Below are positions 1 to 5,616 of a DNA stretch of 6,678 bases, piece by piece (within the stretch, counting starts at the first letter, position 1; each line of letters begins with the position of its first letter). The DNA comes from Acetobacteraceae bacterium (lineage in GTDB: Bacteria > Pseudomonadota > Alphaproteobacteria > Acetobacterales > Acetobacteraceae), in NCBI GenBank assembly GCA_027306955.1, contig DAHUXX010000198.1, positions 1-6,678 on the forward strand, read 5' to 3'. The notes below the pieces were generated by a model that was not told the DNA's origin, searched no databases, and saw nothing but the letters and a program-made list of their open reading frames with translations. Position numbers and translations under genes: made by a program.

Positions 1-912
1 CAGCGGGTCGGCATAAAAGATGTAGTTGCCGGTCGCCGTCACCGGCGGCACGCCGTTCGCCTTCATCGTCGCCTTGGCGTTCAGCACCATCTGCATGGTG
101 AGCTTGCCGCCGTTGACGTCGCTGCCGCCGGAAATCGCCAGCGTCGTCCCCGCCATCGCGTTGCTGGTCGCGTTCGCCGGGCGCATCACCACCGGTGCGA
201 CGGCCGAAACCACCGCGTTCCCCGCCGTCGCGTCCGCCACCGTCACGTTGCTGGTGAAGGAAAGGCTGCCGGAAATCCCGCCAGGCGCGGTCGAGACATT
301 GGTCCCGTCCGCCACCGCGCCGGAGAGCGTGTAGACATCGTTCCCCACCGTCACCGAGACCGTGCTGGCGGAGGAAACCGGCACCGGCTGCCCCTCGGCG
401 TTCCACGTGTACTGGAAGCCGCGGATATCATCCACGTGGACGGTGGGCCCCGCGGCACCGAGCGTCGTCGTCACGCGGGTGTTGCCGCCCATGTAGGTCG
501 CGAAGATCGCCGCCTGCGCCAGCGTGTCGACGGAGCGCGCCGCCTGCTCCGCCAGCGTCGTCGCGTTCTTCAGGTAGAGGTCGTCGATCGCCGAACGCGA
601 CGTCACGATGTTCAGCATCTGGTTCGCCGCATACTGGTAAACCGCCAGCGTGTACTGCTCCACGCCATAGTTTTGCGGCGTCAGGCCGGAGCTGATGTCG
701 GTGTTCGCGGGCGGCGCCAGCGGCGTGGTCACGGCCGGCAGCAGCCCGGTGCGCGTCTTGGTGATGGTCTCGCCAATCCCCGCCATGAACGGCTCGCGGT
801 CGGCGATAGCGCGGAACCCGAGCTCGGCGCGCAGCGCCTGCTGGAACTCGCGCTCCAGGTAGCCCTGCTGGATGATGCTCTGCAGGGTCGAGGGAAGGTT
901 GTTGATACCCAT
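1..912 (-). CDS. major capsid protein, HK97-fold, P22 coat-like (3' part outside window)
   Basis: This encodes the shell protein of the phage head. The frame is open for 304 codons from ATG at 912 to the window edge, so the C-terminus is missing. A GAGGA ribosome site lies a few bases upstream. It begins MGINNLPSTLQSIIQQGYLE. The N-arm is followed by GETITKTRTGLLPAVTTPL (residues about 47-65) and a helical stretch around residues 88-140 (NQMLNIVTSRSAIDDLYLK, then LAEQAARSVDTLAQAAIFAT), the layout of P22/N4-type coat proteins that belong to the HK97 fold. Residues about 165-255 are Thr/Ser/Val/Gly-rich and look like an inserted beta domain. The fold then resumes with helix TMQMVLNAKATMKANGVPP, matching the 'nnGVPP' helix common in this family. 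It lies directly downstream of the scaffold gene, as expected. The assignment to capsid is firm; the choice of P22-like over another HK97-fold subfamily is inference. Confidence 0.88.
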   Translation of the reverse strand, partial: MGINNLPSTLQSIIQQGYLEREFQQALRAELGFRAIADREPFMAGIGETITKTRTGLLPAVTTPLAPPANTDISSGLTPQNYGVEQYTLAVYQYAANQMLNIVTSRSAIDDLYLKNATTLAEQAARSVDTLAQAAIFATYMGGNTRVTTTLGAAGPTVHVDDIRGFQYTWNAEGQPVPVSSASTVSVTVGNDVYTLSGAVADGTNVSTAPGGISGSLSFTSNVTVADATAGNAVVSAVAPVVMRPANATSNAMAGTTLAISGGSDVNGGKLTMQMVLNAKATMKANGVPPVTATGNYIFYADPL

Positions 913-972
913 GGGAAATCCTCAACGGTTACGGGAAGTGCCCAGGCCCTCGCGGCCCGCTGGCAAGCAATC

Positions 973-1005
973 GCCGGGAACCTCCCGGCAAGGATCGAAA
1001 CGATC
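973..1005 (-). promoter_or_regulatory. two hairpins in the scaffold-capsid intergenic gap
   Basis: The 97-bp gap between the scaffold stop and the capsid start holds a perfect 7-bp inverted repeat (gccggga at 973-979, tcccggc at 983-989, 3-base loop). On the minus strand it extends to about 9 pairs if a G-U pair is allowed. A second small perfect hairpin is gatcg (993-997) with cgatc (1001-1005) around AAA. No T-run follows on the minus strand, so these are unlikely to be full terminators. They could be an RNA processing or stability element that lets capsid be made in excess over scaffold. The structure is seen in the sequence; the function is inferred. Confidence 0.45.
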
Positions 1006-1009
1006 GTCG

Positions 1010-1540
1010 CTAGCGCCGCCAGGCACGGCCGTCCCGCGCCGCCTCGTATTCCTTCGGCGTCATCTGCCGCGCATCGCGCCCCTCGCGCGCATCCCGCGGG
1101 CGGGGAGGGGGCGCGGAATTGGAGGTCCGCGCGTCGGCGAACAGCCATGGCCGCGACTTGCGCGCCGCCTCCACCGCCGCCTCCGCTCCCTCCACCTCGC
1201 CATTCTCCGAAAGCCGCACCGCGGAAAGGTCGAGCAGCCTCACGCCGTCGGGGTCCACCATCCCCGCCCGCGCCGCCGCTGCCTTCACCTCCGCGAGCAC
1301 GATGCGCGCCGCGGCCGCCTCGCGCGTCGCCGCCAGGTCCGCGCGTGCCCGGTCGGCCGCCGCCTCCATCTCCGCCGCCTTCAGCCGCCAGCCCTTGTTC
1401 TCGGCCCGCAGCTCGCGCACGTAGTCGAGCGGAAAGCTCGCCGGCTCCGGCCGCGCCCGCGCGCCACCCCCGCCATCGCCGGCGCCATCGCCCGCGCCGT
1501 CGCTCCCGCCCTCGCCATCGCCCTCGGTCAGTCGCGCCAT
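1010..1540 (-). CDS. phage scaffolding protein
   Basis: This is an internal assembly chaperone that shapes the procapsid and leaves before or during DNA packaging. The protein has 176 residues, starting at ATG 1540 behind a strong GGAGG five bases upstream. Residues 6-26 are a Gly/Asp low-complexity acidic stretch with GDGAGDGAGDG-type repeats. Residues about 38-92 form a charged, alanine-rich heptad-like helix (LDYVRELRAENKGWRLKAAE and onward) that should be a coiled coil. Then follow AGMVDPDGVRLLDLSAVRL and EVEGAEAAVEAARKSRPWLF, a pattern typical of phage scaffold proteins of the GP20/DUF4355-like type. The tail is Pro/Arg-rich and ends in a basic segment, MTPKEYEAARDGRAWRR, which may bind the coat protein. 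Its place immediately before the capsid gene supports the call. The match was made from memory of the family pattern, not by a search. Confidence 0.8.
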   Translation of the reverse strand: MARLTEGDGEGGSDGAGDGAGDGGGGARARPEPASFPLDYVRELRAENKGWRLKAAEMEAAADRARADLAATREAAAARIVLAEVKAAAARAGMVDPDGVRLLDLSAVRLSENGEVEGAEAAVEAARKSRPWLFADARTSNSAPPPRPRDAREGRDARQMTPKEYEAARDGRAWRR

Positions 1541-1587
1541 CGCACCCTCCAGCCTCCTCTGCCGTCCATGCCCGCGCGCCGTTGCCG

Positions 1588-1623
1588 AACCGGTTTGACG
1601 CGACGCGCAACGATGCGCACACT
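1588..1623 (+). promoter_or_regulatory. putative promoter of the DUF805 gene with overlapping palindrome
   Basis: TTGACG at 1595-1600 is followed after 17 bp by CACACT at 1618-1623, a fair -35 and a weak -10 for a GC-rich alphaproteobacterium. Transcription would start near 1630, just before the ribosome site at 1639. An 8-bp palindrome, AACCGGTT (1588-1595), touches the -35 box and could be an operator half or core. The site lies in the 110-bp divergent gap between scaffold (minus) and DUF805 (plus). It is a prediction by eye only. Confidence 0.4.
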
Positions 1624-1638
1624 CGCGCCCGCCCAGCG

Positions 1639-1645
1639 TAGGAGG
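1639..1645 (+). promoter_or_regulatory. strong Shine-Dalgarno that fixes the GTG start of the DUF805 gene
   Basis: TAGGAGG stands five bases before GTG at 1651. This is a near-perfect anti-16S match and decides the non-ATG start. It also argues that the plus-strand frame here is a real gene and not a GC-driven shadow. Confidence 0.85.
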
Positions 1646-1650
1646 CCCGC

Positions 1651-2058
1651 GTGTCCAAGCCCGTGTTCGAGGACCTGTTCCGCTTTTCCGGCCGGCGGAA
1701 CCGCAAGTCCTACGCGCTCTATCTCCTGGTCTCGCTGGCGATCGTCGCCGTCGTCTGGGCCATCGCCGCGGCCTTCGCCTTCAGCGGCACCGGCACCGGG
1801 CCGGAGGTCTCCGCCTTCGTCGTCCCCGCCATCGTTTCGCTTGCCGCCGCCATCTCCGGCTGGGCCGTCGCGAGCCAGCGCTGCCGGGATTTCGGCTGGA
1901 CCGGCTGGGCCGTGCTCCTCACGCTGATCCCCTATGTCGGGTGGATCTTCGCGCTGGTGATCCTGTTCATCCCCGGCAATGTCGGCCCCAACCGCTACGG
2001 CCCGGACCCGATCCCCAACCACCTCAACGACTGGACGGAGCGCGCGCCCACCGCCTGA
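1651..2058 (+). CDS. DUF805 family inner-membrane protein (probable prophage moron)
   Basis: This is a 135-residue integral membrane protein starting at GTG 1651. It has the DUF805 hallmarks in order: an N-terminal FRFSGRRNRKSYALYLL (the 'GR..R..Y' motif), then SQRCRDFGWTGWAVLLTLIP (the 'R..D.G.sGW..Ll..IP' motif) at about residues 75-94, then PGNVGPNRYGPDP at 108-120. Three membrane spans are likely at about 22-46, 52-75 and 85-107. The biochemical role of DUF805 proteins is poorly known, so no function is assigned. It is the only plus-strand gene here, reading against the head operon between portal (22 bp away, convergent) and scaffold (110 bp away, divergent). With its own ribosome site and a possible promoter, it looks like a cargo gene that could be expressed from the lysogen. 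It is not a known structural phage component. Confidence 0.93.
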   Translation: MSKPVFEDLFRFSGRRNRKSYALYLLVSLAIVAVVWAIAAAFAFSGTGTGPEVSAFVVPAIVSLAAAISGWAVASQRCRDFGWTGWAVLLTLIPYVGWIFALVILFIPGNVGPNRYGPDPIPNHLNDWTERAPTA

Positions 2059-2080
2059 GCGCGCCGCCCCGCCAGTCCGC

Positions 2081-3538
2081 CTAGCCCTCCACCACCGCAT
2101 CCGCCCGCGGCGGCGCCACCAGCGCCTCGCGCCGCTCGCGCCGCTCCGCGAACTCGTCCGCCACGCGCCCGCGCTCCGCCGCCACGTCCGGAATGTCATA
2201 GGTGTGCCCAACCAGCGCGGTGCCCGTCGCCATGGAGAGCACGCCCGCGTTGATCAGCGTCTGCGTCGCCGTTGCCTGCGCCTGGCGGTCCTGCCAGGTC
2301 GGCGCGTACCATGGCGGCCAGCGCAGCGAGACATCCGCCTCCGCCAGCCGCGCCGGCTTGTTGCCGATCTTTACCGAATACAGCCGGCTCGCCCGCATCG
2401 CCATGCGCAGCAGCGACAGCAGCGCCCCCTCGCCATAGGAAACGCGCAGCTTGTCGGCGAGCGAAACCAGCCCCTGGTTCAGCCACTCCAGCGCCCGCCC
2501 GGACTGCGCGCCCGAGAATTTCTGCGGGTCCGCCCGGTTGCCGTGCATCGCCTCCAGCGCCATCTCGCGCACCGCCCGGCAATACTCGATCACGGCGGAA
2601 GACGCGGTGCCGGAAATCTCCAGCACCTTCGCATCCCCATCCTTGCTGACAATCAGCGCGTTGGAAGCCGAGCGCACGAATGGTCCCTCGTCCCCCGCCG
2701 GCTCCTTCACGACAAAGGTCGGGTCGGAGGAGTAAGCGAGCCCGCGCCCCGCCTGGCTCATCTGGTAGTCGATGGCGATCGCATCCTCGATGCCATGGCG
2801 AAACGTCGACGCGCCGTCGATCTCGTCGCCCCCCGGCAGGTTGCGCACCCACACCATCGGCACGAACCCGAGCCCGTGGCGCACCGTGCGGGTCTCATCC
2901 ACACGCATCGCCCGCTGCGCGTCCGCAACGGGGCGCGGCCGGTACCATACCTCGTCGCGTTCGTTCCACTCGCGCTGGAACCAGAAATCCTCGCCGAGCC
3001 CGTCGTCGTCGATCGCGTAGCCCCGCGCCCGCAACTCCGCGCCCCGCGCCTTGTAGCGCTCGGTCACCCGCAGCAGCTGGTCCGGCGCGTCCGGGTTCCA
3101 GGCAGGGGTCAGGAACATCGTGTCCATGGCGTCGAAATAGGGCCGCCCCTTCAGGATACGCAGGCGGAACACGATGGAGCCCACGCTCCCCCGCGTCGCC
3201 CCGTCCATCATCACGCCGGCAAGTCCGGTCTCGCGAATCAGCGTCTCCAGCCCCGCGCGCGTCGGCTCGTCCTCGCACAGCACCGCGGGGAAATGCCGCT
3301 CGCCGAACAGCAGCGCGACACTGTCCTCCACCACCGCCCGGCACAGGTTGGAGCGCACGGAGGGGGCGCGGTCGCGCAGTGGCACATACTCGCCCGCGTC
3401 GTTGTACTCCTCGTAAAACTCATAGGGCAGCACGTCATAGATCGTACCGTCCAGCACCGCCCGCAGAATCCCGAGCTCGCGCACCCGCGCCGGATAATCC
3501 GGATCGCGGGGAAACCTCTGTGCCAGTCGCCGCAACAT
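2081..3538 (-). CDS. phage portal protein, SPP1 gp6-like
   Basis: This encodes the subunit of the ring at the capsid vertex through which terminase pumps DNA. It has 485 residues, a normal length for this family, with ATG at 3538 and GGGAAGG about seven bases upstream. It shows the usual N-terminal helical region with SVRSNLCRAVVEDSVALLFG (residues 60-79). A central clip/wing region has RHGLGFVPMVWVRNLPGG (220-237) and FRHGIEDAIAIDYQMSQ (246-262). The SGAQSGRALEWLNQGL motif at 342-357 precedes ADKLR, and this 'SG.ALe.l...l..ka..' segment is the signature of the Gp6-type portal family. The last about 65 residues are charged and probably lie toward the capsid interior. Terminase lies upstream and scaffold and capsid downstream, which fits. 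Its start is joined to the terminase stop by an 11-codon open frame. Its 3' end faces the DUF805 gene. Confidence 0.9.
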   Translation of the reverse strand: MLRRLAQRFPRDPDYPARVRELGILRAVLDGTIYDVLPYEFYEEYNDAGEYVPLRDRAPSVRSNLCRAVVEDSVALLFGERHFPAVLCEDEPTRAGLETLIRETGLAGVMMDGATRGSVGSIVFRLRILKGRPYFDAMDTMFLTPAWNPDAPDQLLRVTERYKARGAELRARGYAIDDDGLGEDFWFQREWNERDEVWYRPRPVADAQRAMRVDETRTVRHGLGFVPMVWVRNLPGGDEIDGASTFRHGIEDAIAIDYQMSQAGRGLAYSSDPTFVVKEPAGDEGPFVRSASNALIVSKDGDAKVLEISGTASSAVIEYCRAVREMALEAMHGNRADPQKFSGAQSGRALEWLNQGLVSLADKLRVSYGEGALLSLLRMAMRASRLYSVKIGNKPARLAEADVSLRWPPWYAPTWQDRQAQATATQTLINAGVLSMATGTALVGHTYDIPDVAAERGRVADEFAERRERREALVAPPRADAVVEG

Positions 3539-3573
3539 CAGCGCGCCTTCCCGAACGGAGTGCCCATCCTCAT
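3538..3573 (-). CDS. 11-codon micro-ORF bridging terminase and portal genes
   Basis: The frame MRMGTPFGKAR begins with an ATG that overlaps the terminase stop (ATGA, 3573-3570). It ends with a TGA that overlaps the portal ATG (TGATG, 3540-3536). The portal ribosome site GGGAAGG lies inside it. Ribosomes finishing terminase could restart here and be delivered to the portal start, giving translational coupling across the 31-bp gap. There is no sign that the peptide itself matters, and chance is possible in such a short stretch. Confidence 0.3.
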   Translation of the reverse strand: MRMGTPFGKAR

Positions 3574-5012
3574 CGCCGCATGATCCCGAGCCGCACGCGC
3601 CGCGCCGGCTCGGGCACCTCGATCAGCGCCTCGAACGCCAGCGACGCCGCGTCCACCTGGTCGTCGTGCGCGGCAGCCGGAAATCCCGCGAGTTCGTCGA
3701 GAAACGCCCGATTCCACGCGGCCTTCAGCATTGCAACGTTCCCGGCATTGATCTGGGACGCGAACGGTGCTGCCCGCACGGCCTTCGCTCCCGTCACCGG
3801 CCGCGCCGACACCCGAAACCCGGCGAGCAGGCGCGTCAGATACAGCGCCTGCGCCTTCCCCGCCTGGCCAGGGTCCTGCGGCAGATGCACCGCCACCCCG
3901 GCCCCGTCGCGCGACGCCGTCGCAAGGATCGCCGCCTCCACCGCGTCCGGCCCACCGCGCATCCGCACCACATCCTCCACGGCGAACCGCCCATCGGCCG
4001 TCCGCGCCAGAAGCACCCCCGCCGTCCAGTCCGCGTCGCGCGAGCCCATCGCCGCCGTCGCCGCCAGGTCCCACGCCCGCACCCGCGCTGCCTGCGCGAG
4101 CGGCGCCTCGATCACGCCGACGCGCCCGGTCCGGAACAGCGTCCCCTCGGCCGCGCGCGGTGCCTGCTGGAACAGCGCCTGCCAGTCCCGCATCGCCCCC
4201 GCGGCCTCGTACTCCGCCTTGATCCGCCTCAGCTCCGCGCCAAACCCATAGTCGTCGTCCCAGAGAAACTCGCCTGGCGCCCGTCCCAGCAGATCGTCCC
4301 CGAGTGCCACCGCCGGCACCGAGACCACGCGCCACAGATCCGGCTGGCAGGCGAGCAGCCGCCCGCCGAGGTCGTCCTCGTGCCAGCGCGTCATCACCAC
4401 CACAATCGCCGCGTTCGGCTTGAGTCGCGTGCGCAGGTCCGCGGTAAACCAATCCCATTGTCGATCCCGAACAACCTGGCTCTGCGCCTCCTCGCGCGAC
4501 TTCACCGGGTCGTCGATCAGCGCCAGGTCCGCCCGCGACCCCGCGATCGTCCCGCCCACGCCCACGGCCCGATACCGCCCGCCGGTCGTCGTCGTCCAGT
4601 CGTCCACCGCCTCGCGCTCGAGCGCATAGCCGAGCACGGCCGCGTGCTCGCGCGCCACGCCCATCACCTTGCGCGAAAACCCTTCCGCGGTCGCCGCGAT
4701 GTTGCTCGCCGCGATCACGTCGAACCCCGCCCTGCGCGCCATCGCCCATGCCGGAAACCACACGCTGGCATAGGTGCTCTTCGCGGACCCGGGCGGCATG
4801 TTCACCATCAGCCGCGTCGTCCGCCCCTCCGCCACCGCCTGCAGCTCGCGTATCAGCAGGAGATGATGCGCCGCCGGCACCAACCCCAGCGCCGCCACTC
4901 CCGCGCTCGCAAACACCTCGAAACGAGCGCGGGCGATGCGCCGGCGTAACAGCTCAGCGGCTGCTTCCCGCCGCGATACGCGCGAGTTCCTCATCGCTGA
5001 GCGAGGCGACAT
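3570..5012 (-). CDS. terL: phage terminase large subunit (ATPase and nuclease)
   Basis: This is the DNA-packaging motor and headful/cos nuclease. From ATG 5012 it is 480 residues. The ATPase part has a Walker A-like NMPPGSAKST at 71-80, an adenine/lobe region GFDVIAASNIAATAEGFSRK at 96-115, Walker B LALIDDP at 163-169, and the coupling segment VVVMTRWHEDDL at 204-215. The nuclease part has AWDLAATA at 313-320 (acidic Asp 315), DADWT at 326-330, and HDDQVDAASLAFEAL at 449-463, all expected for the RNase H-like nuclease. The pattern matches the TIGR01630-type terminase family. The frame stays open upstream to 5171, but GGAGAGGGA just before ATG 5012 favours that start; ATG 4994 is the alternative. 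It overlaps the upstream small gene by 59 bases. Confidence 0.95.
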   Translation of the reverse strand: MSPRSAMRNSRVSRREAAAELLRRRIARARFEVFASAGVAALGLVPAAHHLLLIRELQAVAEGRTTRLMVNMPPGSAKSTYASVWFPAWAMARRAGFDVIAASNIAATAEGFSRKVMGVAREHAAVLGYALEREAVDDWTTTTGGRYRAVGVGGTIAGSRADLALIDDPVKSREEAQSQVVRDRQWDWFTADLRTRLKPNAAIVVVMTRWHEDDLGGRLLACQPDLWRVVSVPAVALGDDLLGRAPGEFLWDDDYGFGAELRRIKAEYEAAGAMRDWQALFQQAPRAAEGTLFRTGRVGVIEAPLAQAARVRAWDLAATAAMGSRDADWTAGVLLARTADGRFAVEDVVRMRGGPDAVEAAILATASRDGAGVAVHLPQDPGQAGKAQALYLTRLLAGFRVSARPVTGAKAVRAAPFASQINAGNVAMLKAAWNRAFLDELAGFPAAAHDDQVDAASLAFEALIEVPEPARRVRLGIMRR

Positions 5013-5181
5013 CGTCCCTCTCCGGATGCGAATTCGGCGGCCCCGGCCTGCCGATTTCCCGGTAGAGGATGCGCGTGATCGCCGCCACCCGCGTGCTCCC
5101 GGACTCCTTGGGGTCCATCGCGATGGCAAACAGCGCGTCCATGCACGCATCGACAATCCCGGCCGCGCCATGCCGCGCCAT
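4954..5181 (-). CDS. small protein, candidate terminase small subunit
   Basis: This is a 75-residue protein starting MARHGAAGIVDACMDALFAI and ending SLSDEELARIAAGSSR. The place directly before terL and the 'sDEELa.ia' C-terminal helix, often seen at the end of small terminase subunits, suggest a TerS that marks phage DNA for packaging. It is short for a full TerS, which is usually above 120 residues, and no clear helix-turn-helix can be picked out. It may therefore be a reduced or divergent form. ATG 5181 is chosen because the promoter repeat lies upstream. GTG 5184 and GTG 5190 are possible starts, and no good ribosome site is visible. The frame stays open to 5325, but that would run through a promoter. 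The gene is likely real; the function is inferred from position. Confidence 0.55.
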   Translation of the reverse strand: MARHGAAGIVDACMDALFAIAMDPKESGSTRVAAITRILYREIGRPGPPNSHPERDDVASLSDEELARIAAGSSR

Positions 5182-5210
5182 CACAAGCACGCCACCAAAG
5201 CCGCCTGAGG

Positions 5211-5330
5211 CACCAAAACGCGAGGATTTCCATGGAACGGGGCTCGTTGCGCGCCAGGCACAGTTCGCCACCCCGCGAAAAACATAGTCGAACCGAACCC
5301 CGATGTCAAGGAAAATCCTAAGCAACCCGC
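5211..5330. repeat. 120-bp direct repeat, copy 1 (next to the packaging genes)
   Basis: This copy aligns without gaps to 5369-5488 at an offset of 158 bp, with 98 of 120 bases identical by hand count. Fully conserved cores include GAACGGGGCTCGTTG (5235-5249), CAGTTCGCCACCCCGC (5261-5276) and GGAAAATCCTAAGC (5310-5323). It contains promoter P1, the region just downstream of it and a 10-bp palindrome TTCCATGGAA (5228-5237). The copy ends 29 bp before the small-terminase start. Confidence 0.92.
5281..5309 (-). promoter_or_regulatory. promoter P1 for the packaging/head operon
   Basis: On the minus strand TTGACA (5309-5304) is followed by exactly 17 bp and TATGTT (5286-5281). This is a near-consensus housekeeping sigma promoter and one of the few AT-richer patches in the window. 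Transcription would begin near 5274, giving a leader of about 90 bases before the small-terminase gene. No other strong promoter was found between here and the capsid gene, so P1 and P2 probably drive terS, terL, portal and perhaps scaffold and capsid. Confidence 0.65.
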
Positions 5331-5368
5331 GCCAAACCCACGCCGCAGGCTTCCATCGCCGCGCCAGG

Positions 5369-5488
5369 CGTCAAAACCCCAGTATTTCCGTAGAACGGGG
5401 CTCGTTGTGCAGCAGACGCAGTTCGCCACCCCGCAAAATAGATACTCGAAACGAATCCCGATGTAAAGGAAAATCCTAAGCGATCCGT
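5369..5488. repeat. 120-bp direct repeat, copy 2
   Basis: This is the partner of 5211-5330, separated from it by 38 bp. The promoter elements are kept in the same places. Most differences fall at the outer ends, in the centre (5409-5418) and in the spacer. The 10-bp palindrome of copy 1 is broken here (TTCCGTAGAA at 5386-5395). The divergence suggests an old duplication, or two insertions of a dispersed element, rather than a fresh copy. Confidence 0.92.
5439..5467 (-). promoter_or_regulatory. promoter P2, duplicate of P1
   Basis: TTTACA (5467-5462), then 17 bp, then TATCTA (5444-5439) on the minus strand, exactly 158 bp upstream of P1. Both boxes are slightly further from consensus than in P1 but keep the same spacing. 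Together they would form a tandem late promoter. Confidence 0.55.
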
Positions 5489-5561
5489 CCGCGCCGCAAA
5501 GCCGCGTGCCCCGCGGCCACGCAGGAGCCGGCGCGACAACGCGGGCCGCCTGGCAACCGAA

Positions 5562-5596
5562 ACGCGGGCGGCGGCGGCGCGCCCGGCAACCCGCGT
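5562..5596 (-). terminator. weak terminator-like inverted repeat after the upstream gene pair
   Basis: ACGCGGG (5562-5568) pairs with CCCGCGT (5590-5596). A competing perfect stem can form between GGCGGCGGC around 5567 and GCCGCCGCC at 5597-5605. On the minus strand the first stem ends in only three Ts. It lies 20 to 55 bases after the stop of the 163-residue gene and before P2, where a terminator would make sense. The poor T-run and very GC-rich setting keep this tentative. The rest of 5489-5616 shows nothing else. Confidence 0.25.
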
Positions 5597-5616
5597 GCCG
5601 CCGCCACGTGCTGCCG

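Noticed and set aside
436..1927. Plus-strand frames 436-1641 and 872-1927 opposite capsid and scaffold
   Set aside because: Arg/Pro/His-rich shadows antisense to recognisable phage genes.
2038..2083. Bidirectional terminator between DUF805 and portal
   Set aside because: A short GCGCGC self-complementary pair exists, but there is no T-run on either strand and no stable unique stem.
1979..3583. Long plus-strand open frame of 534 codons opposite the portal gene
   Set aside because: It is rich in Arg, His and Pro with no recognisable domain. It overlaps the C-terminus of the well-supported DUF805 gene and lies antisense to the whole portal gene, so it is a GC-driven shadow.
3538..4761. 407-codon minus-strand frame overlapping terminase
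   Set aside because: It is Gly/Arg-rich and out of frame with clear terminase motifs. Only its last 11 codons were kept as a possible bridging micro-ORF.
2680..4949. Two further long plus-strand frames (2680-4251 and 3666-4949) opposite portal and terminase
   Set aside because: Low-complexity Arg/Pro/Ala composition and complete overlap with strongly supported minus-strand genes.
4954..5325. Longer 123-residue version of the small-terminase candidate
   Set aside because: It would start upstream of P1 and include the promoter and repeat. The similar peptide encoded in copy 2 differs mostly at first codon positions, which does not look like selection on a protein.
5211..5488. CRISPR array or transposon ends
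   Set aside because: Only two long, diverged direct copies are present. There are no short regularly spaced repeats, no terminal inverted repeats and no transposase.
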